Assembly (NCBI RefSeq): GCF_004912195.1
Contig: NZ_STGW01000002.1
Span: 395,250 to 459,249 of the forward strand
Source of the DNA: Nocardioides caeni
GTDB taxonomy: Bacteria; Actinomycetota; Actinomycetes; Propionibacteriales; Nocardioidaceae
DNA length: 64,000 bases
Direction of reading: 5' to 3'
Position 1 is the stretch's first letter. Each line of letters begins with the position of its first letter. Positions 37,153 to 45,782 of this stretch are shown piece after piece. The notes under the pieces were generated by a model. It did no database searches. It was not told where the DNA came from and worked only from the letters and a program-made list of their open reading frames with translations. Made by a program: the position numbers and the translations under genes.

Positions 37153-37671
37153 ATGAGTGAGGCTGTGACCGTGGTGGAGCCACGGGTGGACGCAGGCCCG
37201 ACGTTCGAGGAGTACGTCGCCGCGCGCAGCGCCGCGCTGTGGCGCAGCGCCTGGCTGCTGACCGGCGACCGGCACAAGGCCGAGGACCTCGTCCAGACGG
37301 CGCTGATGAAGTGCTGGGGCCGGTGGTCCCGGATCGCCCCCGAGGCGGTCGAGACCTATGTCCGCAAGACCATGGTGACGACCTACACCGACTGGTGGCG
37401 GCGCCGGTGGAACGGCGAGCTGCCCACGGGCGAGCTGCCCGAGACCGCCGCTGCGCCGGTGGACGGCGGGATCCGCCGCGACGTCCTCGTCGCCCTGGCC
37501 GCACTGCCGCGCGGCCAGCGCGCGGTCGTGGTGCTGCGCTTCTTCGACGACCTCACCGAGGCCCAGACCGCGGCCGCGCTGGGCATCAGCGTCGGCACCG
37601 TCAAGAGCCAGACCTCCCGCGCACTCCGCACCCTCCGCACATCCGGACTCCTGGAGGACACCCATGACTGA
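37153..37671 (+). CDS. RNA polymerase sigma factor, SigE family
   Basis: A 172-residue ECF-type sigma factor. Region 2 reads RSAWLLTGDRHKAEDLVQTALMKCWGRW and region 4 LPRGQRAVVVLRFFDDLTEAQTAAALGISVGTVKSQTSRALRTLR. This is the small actinobacterial SigE-type group (SigE70), often coupled with a membrane partner. GGAGG at 37140-37144 is 8 bases before ATG 37153. The next gene overlaps by 8 bases and encodes a membrane protein that may control it. Confidence 0.92.
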   Translation: MSEAVTVVEPRVDAGPTFEEYVAARSAALWRSAWLLTGDRHKAEDLVQTALMKCWGRWSRIAPEAVETYVRKTMVTTYTDWWRRRWNGELPTGELPETAAAPVDGGIRRDVLVALAALPRGQRAVVVLRFFDDLTEAQTAAALGISVGTVKSQTSRALRTLRTSGLLEDTHD

Positions 37672-38728
37672 CCACACCAGCCACACCACCCACGGCACCG
37701 ACGACCCGCAGCTGCGGGACCTGCTGACGGCGGCCGTGCCCGACGACGCCCCGACCCTCGACGCCGCGCGCCTGGCCCGCGACGCCCGCACGGCCCGCAC
37801 CCGGCGCCGCACGGCCACGGCCGTCGGCGGGGTACTCGCCGTCGGCGCCACCGTCGCCGGGGTCGGCCTGCTCGGCGGCCAGGACCCCGCCGCGCGTGAC
37901 GACACGACGGCGACCACGGCGCCGTACGACGCCCCCACCTGTCCCGCCACCCTGCCCGAGCTGCCCGACGCCGTGTGGGCCGTCGACAGTCTCGACGGGC
38001 TGGCCAGCGTCCGGATCTGCCCCGATCTGGACGCCACCGCCGGACCGCTGCTGTCGGTCGACGAGAAGGGGCAGGTGCTCGCGAGCATGGATGCGCTGGT
38101 CCAGTCCGACCGCTTCGGGGAGCAGGTCGACGTGGCGGAGACCTTCGACCCGGAGCGGTGCGCCACCATCAGCGTCGTCAACTCGCGCCAGTCGCTGCAG
38201 CTCACGTTCGACGACGGCCGCTCCGTCCTCCTGCCGACGGCGATGTGCTCGCCGATCTCCGTCGCGGGTCGCGAGATCGACGGCGGGGCTCTCGGCACCG
38301 CCTACCTCGCAGCGCTGGACGGACAGCGGGACGACCTGACCTACAGCCATCCCTTCAGCGGTCCCCTCCCCTGCGCCGGTCGCGGCAGCGTTCCCGACGC
38401 TGCCCGCCCGGGCCGCGAACAACTCGTCGCTGCGGTCCTCTGCACGCCCGACGGCGAAGAGGTGGCACCCCTGAGCGATGCGCAGCTGGCCGATCTCAAC
38501 GACGCGTGGCGCTCCGCGAAGGAGTTCGTCCAGGACCCCACGGCCGATGACGAGAGTGAGTGCACCGCTCCCGAGGACGCACCGTCCTACCTGGTGGTCG
38601 GCACCGATCACAGCGACGTGATGCGATTCTCCGACACCGGGTGCGGCTTCCTGGTCTGGAGCGGCTGGCGTCCGGGTGATTCGCAGGCACTCCCGACGAC
38701 CCTCGCCGACCTCGGCCTCACGCCCTGA
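37664..38728 (+). CDS. Membrane protein cotranscribed with the sigma factor (possible anti-sigma)
   Basis: A 354-residue protein with a cytoplasmic N-terminal helix of about 45 residues (DPQLRDLLTAAVPDDAPTLD...), one transmembrane segment (TAVGGVLAVGATVAGVGLLGG, about 49-69) and a large extracytoplasmic domain with seven or eight cysteines. I do not recognise a zinc HxxxCxxC anti-sigma motif. The 8-base overlap with the sigma gene and its topology make it a good candidate for the cognate regulator, but a plain membrane protein is possible. Confidence 0.7.
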   Translation: MTDHTSHTTHGTDDPQLRDLLTAAVPDDAPTLDAARLARDARTARTRRRTATAVGGVLAVGATVAGVGLLGGQDPAARDDTTATTAPYDAPTCPATLPELPDAVWAVDSLDGLASVRICPDLDATAGPLLSVDEKGQVLASMDALVQSDRFGEQVDVAETFDPERCATISVVNSRQSLQLTFDDGRSVLLPTAMCSPISVAGREIDGGALGTAYLAALDGQRDDLTYSHPFSGPLPCAGRGSVPDAARPGREQLVAAVLCTPDGEEVAPLSDAQLADLNDAWRSAKEFVQDPTADDESECTAPEDAPSYLVVGTDHSDVMRFSDTGCGFLVWSGWRPGDSQALPTTLADLGLTP

Positions 38729-40000
38729 TCAGGCGCGCAGCTGACCGACGTCCTCCTTGTCGCCCTTGAAGTAGCTGTCGAGCAGCCACTGCGCCCGCCG
38801 GTGGCCCCACTGCTCGAGCCGGCCACGACCGCCGGGGAGCCGGCCGAGCACGCGGTAGCGGACGGTGTTGAGCCCCACGATGTAGGTGTGCGCCCACGGC
38901 GGGCGCAGGGGCAGGCCGAGCTCCCGCATGCTCTCGATGCCGAGGAAGAGCGTGAGCATGGAGAGCAGCCGTTCGCGTTCCCACCGGGCCCGCAGCGGCT
39001 GGAGCGGCCGGGGCCAGCCCGGGTAGTGCCGCTCGGCCTGCGCGTCGACGACGGCCTGCGCGAGAGCAGGGCCCGCCTCGGAGATGGCGTCCTGGGCGAG
39101 CAGCACGTGGTAGTCGATGCGGTGCCGCTCCCACTCGTCGTCGACGAGGAAGTCCTCGTCGACGCCCATCAGCCAGCCGACGTAGCGCCACAGGTGCATG
39201 ACGGCCCGCGAGTCCGACTTCGAGACGGGCACGCCCAGGGCGCGGGCGCCGAGGAGCAGCACGCCGTCGAAGAGCCCCAGGGTCGAGGCCTGGTCGGCCT
39301 GGTTGATCGGGAGCCCCCACCGCGCCGTGTCCCACTGGCCCTCGAAGCTCGCGTTGACGAGGGCGTGCATGGCGCGCACGTGCACGGTGAGCCGCCACGC
39401 CTCCCCGCCGGGACGACCATCGGCAGGCCGGTCCAGACCGCCGACGCGGGTGAGGCTCGCTCCCCACTTCTGGGTCTCGCCGAGCCGGCGCAGGGTCTGC
39501 CCGCCGGTGAGCCCGCCGGTGGCGACGAGCAGGTCGGTCGGACCGCCGAAGCGATAGCCGCCGACGAGCGAGAGCTGCAGCAGCACGTCCTGGGCGTTCT
39601 GGCCGTAGGTCGCGAAGATCCGCGCGCCTCGCTCGAGCAGGTCGCGGTCGAGCCAGTCGGGCTCGGCCTCGACGCCGGCGAAGAACGCGGTGAGCGCCTC
39701 CGGCGCCTCGGGTACGGCGCACAGGCCGCCCTCGAGCGCGGCGCGGAACTGCGCCATGGTGACCCGGCCGGGCTCGCCGGCCTTGCGCCTCATCGCTGCG
39801 GCGAGGGCGGCGCCGAGCTCGTCGCGCTCGAGCATCGCGCGGCCGATGCGCTGCATCAGCGCATCGTCGACCTCCTTGATCCGGCCGAATGCCTTGAGCG
39901 GGCGCCCGAGTCGGCGGCTGCGCTCCTCGGCGGCGCGGAAGCGGGTGGGGAACGCGTGCGGAGCCCGGGCGTCCGGGCCCACGGGGGCGGTCGTCGTCAT
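38729..40000 (-). CDS. Oxygenase MpaB family protein (DUF2236)
   Basis: A 423-residue protein of the DUF2236/MpaB family, related to the haem b latex-clearing protein Lcp. Typical pieces are ATYGQNAQDVLLQLSLVGGYRFGGPTDLL, LTVHVRAMHALV (candidate haem region), LPINQADQASTLGLFDGVLLLGARALG and AVMHLWRYVGWLMGVDEDFL. Family members oxidise polyisoprenoids or other hydrophobic substrates. ATG 40000 is used; the longer reading enters the divergent promoter. A TetR regulator is divergent, with a dyad between. Confidence 0.85.
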   Translation of the reverse strand: MTTTAPVGPDARAPHAFPTRFRAAEERSRRLGRPLKAFGRIKEVDDALMQRIGRAMLERDELGAALAAAMRRKAGEPGRVTMAQFRAALEGGLCAVPEAPEALTAFFAGVEAEPDWLDRDLLERGARIFATYGQNAQDVLLQLSLVGGYRFGGPTDLLVATGGLTGGQTLRRLGETQKWGASLTRVGGLDRPADGRPGGEAWRLTVHVRAMHALVNASFEGQWDTARWGLPINQADQASTLGLFDGVLLLGARALGVPVSKSDSRAVMHLWRYVGWLMGVDEDFLVDDEWERHRIDYHVLLAQDAISEAGPALAQAVVDAQAERHYPGWPRPLQPLRARWERERLLSMLTLFLGIESMRELGLPLRPPWAHTYIVGLNTVRYRVLGRLPGGRGRLEQWGHRRAQWLLDSYFKGDKEDVGQLRA

Positions 40001-40012
40001 GAAACCATGGTG

Positions 40013-40043
40013 ACGCGAGTCATCGCTCGCATTCAACTCGCGT
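40013..40043. promoter_or_regulatory. Dyad operator between DUF2236 and TetR genes
   Basis: ACGCGAGT (40013-40020) and ACTCGCGT (40036-40043) form a perfect inverted repeat with a 15-base spacer in the 62-base divergent gap, the usual place for a TetR autoregulatory site. Confidence 0.6.
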
Positions 40044-40049
40044 TTCCAG

Positions 40050-40055
40050 TAGGGT
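40050..40055 (+). promoter_or_regulatory. -10 element (TAGGGT) of the TetR gene
   Basis: TAGGGT lies 7 bases before GTG 40063, next to the dyad. Confidence 0.5.
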
Positions 40056-40062
40056 CCCGTCC

Positions 40063-40665
40063 GTGCGCAAGACCCCACGCCAGGCTCGCTCGCGGGCGAT
40101 GGTCGACCGGATCGTCGCCTCGGGCCGCGCCGTCCTCGTCGAGCACGGCTATGACGCCTTCAGCACCAACCGCGTCGCCCACCACGCCGGCATCAGCCCG
40201 GGCTCGCTCTATCAGTACTTCCCCGACAAGGAGGCGGTCCTCGACGTGGTCGTCGACCGCTACTGGGACGAGATCGCCGACCGGATCGCGGCCGCCCTCT
40301 CCGACCGCGTCGGCGGCCAGCCCGGACCGTCGATGATCCGGGACACGATGGATGCGCTCCTGCAGGCCCTGGAATACGACCGGGTGCTGCTCCAGGTCGT
40401 GGCCGAGGAGCTGCCGGTGGGCCACAGCCGCGAGCGGCGTACGACGCTCGAGCGGCGGGTGCGCGACCTGACGACTCTGTTCCTGGCGACCGTGCCCGGC
40501 ACCGCCGGCGGCGTCTCGCCCGCGCGCACCGCCTGGATGCTCACCGTCGTCGCGGAGAGCGTGGCGCTGCGCTGGGTGCTGGACCAGCCGGCCGGCATCG
40601 AGCGCGAGCAGGTCATCGAGGAGATGGTGACCCTCGTCGGGGCCTATCTCCTCGCACCGCGCTGA
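40063..40665 (+). CDS. TetR family transcriptional regulator
   Basis: A 200-residue repressor. The N-terminal HTH reads VEHGYDAFSTNRVAHHAGISPGSLYQYFPDKEAVLDVV, typical of TetR, and the C-terminal helical ligand domain is normal in length (TetR_C-like, ESVALRWVLDQPAG). GTG 40063 is set by TAGGGT 7 bases upstream. It should repress itself and the divergent DUF2236 oxygenase gene through the 40013-40043 dyad; the ligand is unknown. Confidence 0.92.
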   Translation: MRKTPRQARSRAMVDRIVASGRAVLVEHGYDAFSTNRVAHHAGISPGSLYQYFPDKEAVLDVVVDRYWDEIADRIAAALSDRVGGQPGPSMIRDTMDALLQALEYDRVLLQVVAEELPVGHSRERRTTLERRVRDLTTLFLATVPGTAGGVSPARTAWMLTVVAESVALRWVLDQPAGIEREQVIEEMVTLVGAYLLAPR

Positions 40666-40696
40666 TCGCGGCGGCTCCTGAGCGGGTCTGGGACGG

Positions 40697-40999
40697 TCAG
40701 TCCGACGAGCCGGACGCGTCGGAGCCAGCAGACGCGTCGGAGCCCGCCGTCGCGTCGGAGGCCGCCGGGTCGTCGCCGAACACGCCGTCGTCCTTGGCCC
40801 GCTGGGCGGTCTTGAGGCTGCGGCTGAGGGCGAAGCCGATCACCACGACAGCGACGATCAGGCCCGCGAAGACCGCGAAGCCCAGCCAGCCCGCGACGAT
40901 GTTGGTGTCCTCGTCGACCGGCTCGTCCTTGGCGAGCAACGAGACCTCGGAGGTCAGGTTGACGGCGGAGCTGACGGCCCAGGCGAGCGCGGCGTTCAT
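40697..40999 (-). CDS. Small single-span membrane protein next to mca
   Basis: A 100-residue protein with one transmembrane helix (AGWLGFAVFAGLIVAVVVIGFAL), a short N-terminal outside part, a basic SRSLKTAQRAK cytoplasmic stretch and a Ser/Asp/Ala-rich tail (repeated GSDAS). Small proteins of this type sit beside mca in several actinobacteria. The function is unknown. It starts 31 bases after the mca stop and is probably in the same transcript. Confidence 0.72.
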   Translation of the reverse strand: MNAALAWAVSSAVNLTSEVSLLAKDEPVDEDTNIVAGWLGFAVFAGLIVAVVVIGFALSRSLKTAQRAKDDGVFGDDPAASDATAGSDASAGSDASGSSD

Positions 41000-41030
41000 G
41001 GCACCAGTGTCGCAAACGCCTCCCGGCGAC

Positions 41031-41939
41031 TCAGGCGTCGGGGGCGATCCCGGCGAACAGGTCGTCCTCCGGGGTCGGCGCCTCGACGTGCGAGACGACG
41101 AGCTCGAAGTCCTCGGTGGGCCACACCTTCTCCTGCAGCTCCCTCGGCACGGCGAACCAGAAGCCGTCGGGATCGATCTGGGTGGCGTGCGCGAGCAGCG
41201 CCTGGTCGCGCACCCCGAAGTAGTCGCCGCACGGGACCCGCGTGGTGATCCGGGCATCCCACTCCGGCTCGGGCTTCCAGTCCCGCAGCCGCTCCTCCCA
41301 CGGCGACTCGAGGTCGTGCTCGACCATCGCGTCGTGCAGCGCCTGCATCCGGGGCCGGTTGAAGGAGTGGTGGTAGTAGAGCTTCAGCGGCTGCCACGGC
41401 TCCCCCGCGTCGGGGAAGCGCTCCGGGTCGCCGGCGGCCTCGAAGGCCGCGACGCTCACCTCGTGGCAGCGGATGTGGTCGGGGTGCGGATAGCCGCCGC
41501 GCTCGTCGTACGTCGTGACGACGTGGGGACGGAAGCGCCGCATCTCCCGGACCAGCTGCTCGGTCGCCTGCTCCAGGTCGACCAGCCCGAAGCACCCCTC
41601 GGGCAGCGGCGGCTTGGGGTCGCCGTCGGGCCATCCCGAGTCGATGAAGCCCAGCCAGGACTGGGAGACGCCGAGGATGTCGCGGGCGCGCTCCATCTCC
41701 TGGCGACGCACCTCGGTGATGTTCTCGAGGATGTCGGGGCGATCCATCTTGGGGTTGAGGATCGAGCCGCGCTCGCCACCCGTGCAGGTCACCACGAGGA
41801 CCTCGGCGCCCTCGGCGACGTAGCGCGCCGTGGAGGCCGCGCCCTTGCTCGACTCGTCGTCGGGGTGGGCGTGGACGTGCATCAGCCGCAGCCCGCTGCG
41901 GTCGGTGGCTGCAGGCGCGGCTGCCGTGGGAGAGGCCAT
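41031..41939 (-). CDS. mca: Mycothiol S-conjugate amidase
   Basis: Mca cleaves mycothiol S-conjugates, releasing mercapturic acids for export: the detoxification arm of mycothiol metabolism. The 302-residue protein belongs to the LmbE zinc deacetylase family: HAHPDDESS (zinc ligands His and Asp, residues 23-29), [19 protein letters not shown] (third His) and the Mca-type ending with [15 protein letters not shown]. The ending DDLFAGI is shared with MshB. ATG 41939 has TACGAT 7 bases upstream; ATG 41948 and 41957 are possible alternatives but overlap that element. Confidence 0.93.
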   Translation of the reverse strand: MASPTAAAPAATDRSGLRLMHVHAHPDDESSKGAASTARYVAEGAEVLVVTCTGGERGSILNPKMDRPDILENITEVRRQEMERARDILGVSQSWLGFIDSGWPDGDPKPPLPEGCFGLVDLEQATEQLVREMRRFRPHVVTTYDERGGYPHPDHIRCHEVSVAAFEAAGDPERFPDAGEPWQPLKLYYHHSFNRPRMQALHDAMVEHDLESPWEERLRDWKPEPEWDARITTRVPCGDYFGVRDQALLAHATQIDPDGFWFAVPRELQEKVWPTEDFELVVSHVEAPTPEDDLFAGIAPDA

Positions 41940-41946
41940 GGGGGCC

Positions 41947-41952
41947 ATCGTA
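41947..41952 (-). promoter_or_regulatory. -10 element (TACGAT) of mca
   Basis: TACGAT on the minus strand, 7 bases before ATG 41939, in the 41-base gap shared with the DUF4307 gene. Confidence 0.5.
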
Positions 41953-41980
41953 GGAAAATCCATCGTGGGAGCATGAACCG

Positions 41981-42391
41981 GTGAGCACCGCAGGTGATTC
42001 CCTGGCCGACCGCTACGGCACCCGCCCCGGCGGACGACGGACGACTGTCGTGGTCCTGGCGGTCGTCGTGGCGATCGCGTTCCTGGCCTGGCTGGCATGG
42101 GCGGCGCTCTATCACGCCGACCCGGCCGTCTCCTCGTCCGAGATCGGCTTCGACATCGTCGACGACCACACCGCGACGATCGAGGTCCGCATCCAGTACG
42201 GCGACGGGCCGGTCGAGGCCGAGTGCTCACTGCGCGCGATCTCCCACGACAAGGCGGTCGTCGGCGAGACGACCTACCGCCCGGACCCCGACGCCGGCCC
42301 GATCCACGAGATCCGGCTGAGCACGGATCGCAGGGCCACGACGGTCGAGTGGCTCGGCTGCCGGACCGACGGGCAGCCGCGCTACCGGTAG
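41981..42391 (+). CDS. DUF4307 membrane protein
   Basis: A 136-residue protein: [10 protein letters not shown] cytoplasmic lead, one transmembrane helix ([23 protein letters not shown]) and an external beta domain ([46 protein letters not shown]) with two cysteines. This is the DUF4307 family that accompanies mca and greA in actinobacteria; the role is unknown. GGGAG is 9 bases before GTG 41981. The stop codon is part of the greA -10 hexamer. Confidence 0.85.
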   Translation: MSTAGDSLADRYGTRPGGRRTTVVVLAVVVAIAFLAWLAWAALYHADPAVSSSEIGFDIVDDHTATIEVRIQYGDGPVEAECSLRAISHDKAVVGETTYRPDPDAGPIHEIRLSTDRRATTVEWLGCRTDGQPRYR

Positions 42392-42394
42392 ACT
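42389..42394 (+). promoter_or_regulatory. greA promoter -10 (TAGACT)
   Basis: TAGACT overlaps the DUF4307 stop codon. The start site would fall near 42401, giving a leader of about 47 bases that contains a small CACCC-ACAC-GGGTG hairpin (42407-42420) and a real ribosome-binding site, unlike most genes here. Confidence 0.5.
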
Positions 42395-42447
42395 CGGTCG
42401 TTCGTGCACCCACACGGGTGAGTGATCCGCAGCACAGGAGTTTTTCC

Positions 42448-42963
42448 ATGACGCAGACCGAGACCGGCGGCGCCAACACCGTCTGGCTGACCCAGGACGC
42501 CTACGACAAGCTGAAGGCCGAGCTGGACCACCTCAAGGGTCCCCGCCGCGCCGAGATCGTGGCGGAGATCAGTGCTGCCCGCGACGAGGGCGACCTGAAG
42601 GAGAACGGCGGCTACCACGCGGCCCGCGAGGAGCAGGGCAAGAACGAGGCCCGCATCGCCCAGCTCGAGGACATGCTGCGTCGCTCCGAGATCGGCGAGA
42701 CCCCTCCGGACGACGGCATCGTCGAGCCCGGCATGCTCGTCACCTACAAGTTCGAGGGCGATGACGACGACGAGGCCGAGACCTTCCTGCTGCTCGGCTC
42801 GCGTGAGGCCGCCCCGGCCGAGGGCCTCACCGTCTACACGCCCGAGGCGCCCCTCGGTGCGGCCATCAACGGCCACAAGCGCGGCGACACGGTGACCTAC
42901 GAGGCGCCCAACGGCAAGGAGCTCCAGGTCGTGATCCTGGACGCGAAGCCCTACGCCGGCTGA
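42448..42963 (+). CDS. greA: Transcription elongation factor GreA
   Basis: GreA rescues backtracked RNA polymerase by stimulating transcript cleavage. The 171-residue protein has the N-terminal coiled coil ([18 protein letters not shown]..., with the acidic tip [18 protein letters not shown]) and the FKBP-like C-terminal domain ([43 protein letters not shown]). GGAG at 42437-42440 lies 7 bases before ATG 42448. The end overlaps the convergent transporter gene by 13 bases. Confidence 0.96.
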   Translation: MTQTETGGANTVWLTQDAYDKLKAELDHLKGPRRAEIVAEISAARDEGDLKENGGYHAAREEQGKNEARIAQLEDMLRRSEIGETPPDDGIVEPGMLVTYKFEGDDDDEAETFLLLGSREAAPAEGLTVYTPEAPLGAAINGHKRGDTVTYEAPNGKELQVVILDAKPYAG

Positions 42964-44264
42964 GCGCTCCCCGTCGTACCCTCCGGACCGTCCGGCCCCT
43001 CGGGGCCGGGCGGTTCGGCCATTTCGGCCATTTCGGCCAGGTGCAGGACGACAGCGTTGCCGGCTGCCGCCAGCGGCACGGCAACGAGCGCACCGGCGAT
43101 CCCGGCGACCAGCACGCCGCAGGCGATCGCGATGATCACACCGAGCGGGTGCAGGGAGACCCAGCGGCCGAGCAGGAACGGCTGCAGGACGTGGCCCTCG
43201 AGCTGCTGCACGCCGATCACCACGGCCAGCATCAGCAGCGCCGTGATGGGGCCCTGGTCGACGAGCGCGACCAGGATCGCGACGCTTCCGGCGATCGTCG
43301 CGCCGATCATCGGCACGAAGGCACCGAGGAAGACCAGCACGCCGATGGCCAGGACGAAGGGGACGTCGAGGATCGCCGCACCGACGGCGATGCCGATCGC
43401 GTCGACCAGCGCGACCAGGACCGTGGCCCGGACGAACTGGACCAGGGAGATCCACGCGACCCGGCCCGAGCTGTCGACGCGGGCACGGGCGCTGCGGGGC
43501 GCGAGCCGGACCAGCCACGACCAGATCCGCCCGCCGTCGGCGAGGAAGAAGTAGGTCGCGAAGAGGGAGATGAAGAAGCCGGCGACCACGTGGCCCAGAG
43601 CCGCGCCGACCTCGGTGACCTGGGTGACGATCTCGCCGTCGCGCGAGCGCTCGGTGATCATGTCCTGGGCCGACTTGATGTAGTCGTTGATCTGCGAGTC
43701 GCTCGCGTGCAACGGGCCGTCGCGCAGCCAGTCGCGGATCTCCTGCAGGCCCTGGACGGTCGAGTCCGCGAGGTCGCTGGCGCCCGCGGCGACCTGCTGT
43801 CCGGCGAAGGTGAGCAGTGCTCCGACCACCACGAAGCCGGTGATCACCACCAGCAGCGCGGCCAGGCCCCGTGGCACCCCGACCCGGGTGAGCACGTGCA
43901 CGAACGGCGCAGCCAGGGCGCTGATCAGAAGCGCGATCGCGATCGGGATGGTGACGACGGAGAAGTAGCCGATCAGCCACAGCAAGAGATAGGCCGCGCC
44001 GGCGATCACCAGCAGCCGCCAGGCCCAGCCTGCGGCGAGGTCGAGGCCGAAGGGCACCTCCGCGCGGCGCAGGTTCGAGGGTCCGGTCGCATAGGCGGGC
44101 GGCTCATGGCGCCGCTCCTCGCGGATCTGCGCCCACTGGTGGGCGAAACGGCGGAAGAGGCGCTCCTCCCGCTCGTCCTCGCTCGGCCCCAACGGCGGCT
44201 CGGGGCCGGGGTCCGGCTCGGGCTCGGGGTCCGGCGTGTTCGCCATCGGCCCGGCGCCGCTCAC
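42951..44264 (-). CDS. AI-2E family transporter
   Basis: A 437-residue membrane protein of the AI-2E exporter/PerM family: an acidic Pro/Glu-rich cytoplasmic N-terminus (EPEPDPGPEPPLG) and about eight hydrophobic segments, with typical motifs GLAALLVVITGFVVVGALL, ISLFATYFFLADGG, FLGAFVPMIGATIAGSVAILVALV and QLEGHVLQPFLLGRWVSLHPLGVIIAI. Substrates vary; autoinducer export should not be assumed. GTG 44264 overlaps the stop of the cystathionine synthase gene (GTGA), so the two are cotranslated. Confidence 0.88.
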   Translation of the reverse strand: MSGAGPMANTPDPEPEPDPGPEPPLGPSEDEREERLFRRFAHQWAQIREERRHEPPAYATGPSNLRRAEVPFGLDLAAGWAWRLLVIAGAAYLLLWLIGYFSVVTIPIAIALLISALAAPFVHVLTRVGVPRGLAALLVVITGFVVVGALLTFAGQQVAAGASDLADSTVQGLQEIRDWLRDGPLHASDSQINDYIKSAQDMITERSRDGEIVTQVTEVGAALGHVVAGFFISLFATYFFLADGGRIWSWLVRLAPRSARARVDSSGRVAWISLVQFVRATVLVALVDAIGIAVGAAILDVPFVLAIGVLVFLGAFVPMIGATIAGSVAILVALVDQGPITALLMLAVVIGVQQLEGHVLQPFLLGRWVSLHPLGVIIAIACGVLVAGIAGALVAVPLAAAGNAVVLHLAEMAEMAEPPGPEGPDGPEGTTGSAQPA

Positions 44265-45430
44265 GCGACTGAGCCGAGCGCCCGGTCGAGGTCGGGCAGC
44301 AGGTCCTCGACCGACTCGATGCCGACGCTGAGACGGACCAGGTCGGCGGGGACCTCGAGCTCGGTCCCGGCGACGCTGGCGTGGGTCATCCGGCCGGGGT
44401 GCTCGATCAGCGACTCGACGCCGCCGAGGGACTCGCCGAGGGTGAAGACCCGCGTAGCGGCGCAGACGGCGAGCGCCTGCTCCTCGCCACCGGTGACGCG
44501 GAAGGAGACCATGCCGCCGAAGCGGCGCATCTGGCGGCTCGCGACGTCGTGGCCGGGGTGGTCGGCCAGTCCGGGATAGATGACCTCGGCGACGCTCGGG
44601 TGCCCGGCCAGGAATTGGACGATCCGCTCGGCGTTGTCGCAGTGCCGCTCCATGCGCAGGGCGAGGGTCTTGAGCCCCCGCAGCACCAGCCAGGCGTCGA
44701 ACGGTCCGGCGACCCCGCCGATGGCGTTCTGGTGGAAGCCGATCCGCTCGGCCAGCTCGGCGTCGTCGACGACGAGGGCTCCCCCGACGACGTCGGAGTG
44801 GCCTCCGGCGTACTTCGTCGTGGAGTGGACGACGATGTCGGCGCCGAGCGCCAGCGGCTGCTGGAGGTACGACGACGCGAACGTGTTGTCCACCACCAGC
44901 CGGGCGCCGGCGTCATGAGCGACCTCGGCGAGGGCGGCGATGTCACCGACGGCGAGGAGCGGGTTGGTGGGGGTCTCCAGCCAGACCAGCTTCGTGGCGC
45001 CCGGGCGGATGGCGGCGCGGACCGCGTCGAGGTCGGCGACCGGGGCCGGGCTGTGCTCGACGCCCCACGCGGTGGCCACCTTGTCGAAGAGGCGGAAGGT
45101 GCCGCCGTAGGCGTCGTTGGGGAGCACCACGTGGTCGCCGGGGCGGCACAGCGCCCGGATGAGCGTGTCCTCGGCCGCCAGCCCGGAGGCGAACGCGAAG
45201 CCGTGGGCGCCCCCCTCGAGCGCGGCGAGGGTCGACTCCAGGGCGGTGCGGGTGGGGTTGGCCGAGCGGCTGTATTCGTAGCCGTTGCGCAGCCCGCCCA
45301 CACCGTCCTGGGCATAGGTCGAGGTCGCATAGATCGGCGGGATCACCGCCCCGGTGGTGGGGTCCGGCGCATAGCCGGCGTGGATGGCCCGGGTCTCGAA
45401 GCCGGCCTCGGACAGGTCACGGTCGCTCAC
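44261..45430 (-). CDS. metB: Cystathionine gamma-synthase / Cys-Met PLP enzyme
   Basis: A 389-residue PLP enzyme of the Cys/Met metabolism family, predicted to join O-acyl-homoserine and cysteine, linking to methionine synthesis. Visible: PPIYATSTYAQDGVGGLRNGYEYSRSANPTR, YGGTFRLFDKV, WLETPTNPLL and the PLP lysine in VVHSTTKYAGGHSDVVGG, with LGESLGGVESLIEHP at the end. Synthase versus lyase cannot be fully separated from sequence. GTG 45430 (VSDRDLSEAGF) has TAGGCT 7 bases upstream; the longer frame runs over the divergent small gene. Confidence 0.9.
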   Translation of the reverse strand: MSDRDLSEAGFETRAIHAGYAPDPTTGAVIPPIYATSTYAQDGVGGLRNGYEYSRSANPTRTALESTLAALEGGAHGFAFASGLAAEDTLIRALCRPGDHVVLPNDAYGGTFRLFDKVATAWGVEHSPAPVADLDAVRAAIRPGATKLVWLETPTNPLLAVGDIAALAEVAHDAGARLVVDNTFASSYLQQPLALGADIVVHSTTKYAGGHSDVVGGALVVDDAELAERIGFHQNAIGGVAGPFDAWLVLRGLKTLALRMERHCDNAERIVQFLAGHPSVAEVIYPGLADHPGHDVASRQMRRFGGMVSFRVTGGEEQALAVCAATRVFTLGESLGGVESLIEHPGRMTHASVAGTELEVPADLVRLSVGIESVEDLLPDLDRALGSVA

Positions 45431-45437
45431 CCGGTCG

Positions 45438-45443
45438 AGCCTA
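45438..45443 (-). promoter_or_regulatory. -10 element (TAGGCT) of the cystathionine synthase gene
   Basis: TAGGCT on the minus strand, 7 bases before the GTG at 45430. Confidence 0.5.
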
Positions 45444-45489
45444 GCGAGAGCGGCAGAACAACTCGATGGCCACCGCGCCTCGATGTTCC

Positions 45490-45495
45490 TATGGT
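45490..45495 (+). promoter_or_regulatory. -10 element (TATGGT) of the 61-residue protein gene
   Basis: TATGGT lies 6 bases before ATG 45502. Confidence 0.5.
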
Positions 45496-45501
45496 CGTGA
45501 C

Positions 45502-45687
45502 ATGCGCGAGACGGAACGGATCGACGAGACACTGGCGCGGCTCGGCGACGCATGGCGGCGCCAACCCGACCTGAGGCTCGGCCAACTCATCTACAACGCG
45601 GTCGCTGAATCCGCGAACCATCCCGTCGATCCCTTTCCCGACCTGTTCTACATCGAGGACGACGTCCTGACGTCCGCGCTTCGCTGA
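45502..45687 (+). CDS. Small conserved-type protein, 61 residues
   Basis: A 61-residue acidic protein (ERIDETLARLGDAWRRQPDLRLGQLIYNAV, then PFPDLFYIEDDVLTSALR). The PDLRLGQLI...FYIEDD pattern is one I have seen in small uncharacterised bacterial proteins, but I cannot name a function. It is soluble, with no signal peptide. The start is supported by TATGGT 6 bases upstream. It is divergent from metB and stands alone, followed by a weak hairpin. Confidence 0.65.
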   Translation: MRETERIDETLARLGDAWRRQPDLRLGQLIYNAVAESANHPVDPFPDLFYIEDDVLTSALR

Positions 45688-45706
45688 CGCCGCGGATCGC
45701 GAGGCG

Positions 45707-45739
45707 CTCCCGACCCGAGTCAGGCTCCGGCTTCGGGAG
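45707..45739 (+). terminator. Possible hairpin after the 61-residue gene
   Basis: CTCCCGA (45707-45713) and TCGGGAG (45733-45739) form a 7-bp stem with a 19-base loop. It is weaker than the other hairpins in the window. Confidence 0.35.
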
Positions 45740-45782
45740 GGCGACCCCGTGACAATGCGAGTGGTCGCTCGTTTGTCGGGAC

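Noticed and set aside
42951..44264. Autoinducer-2 export by the AI-2E family protein
   Set aside because: The family is broad (including PerM-like and Na+/H+ antiporter-like members) and no luxS or quorum-sensing gene is in the window.
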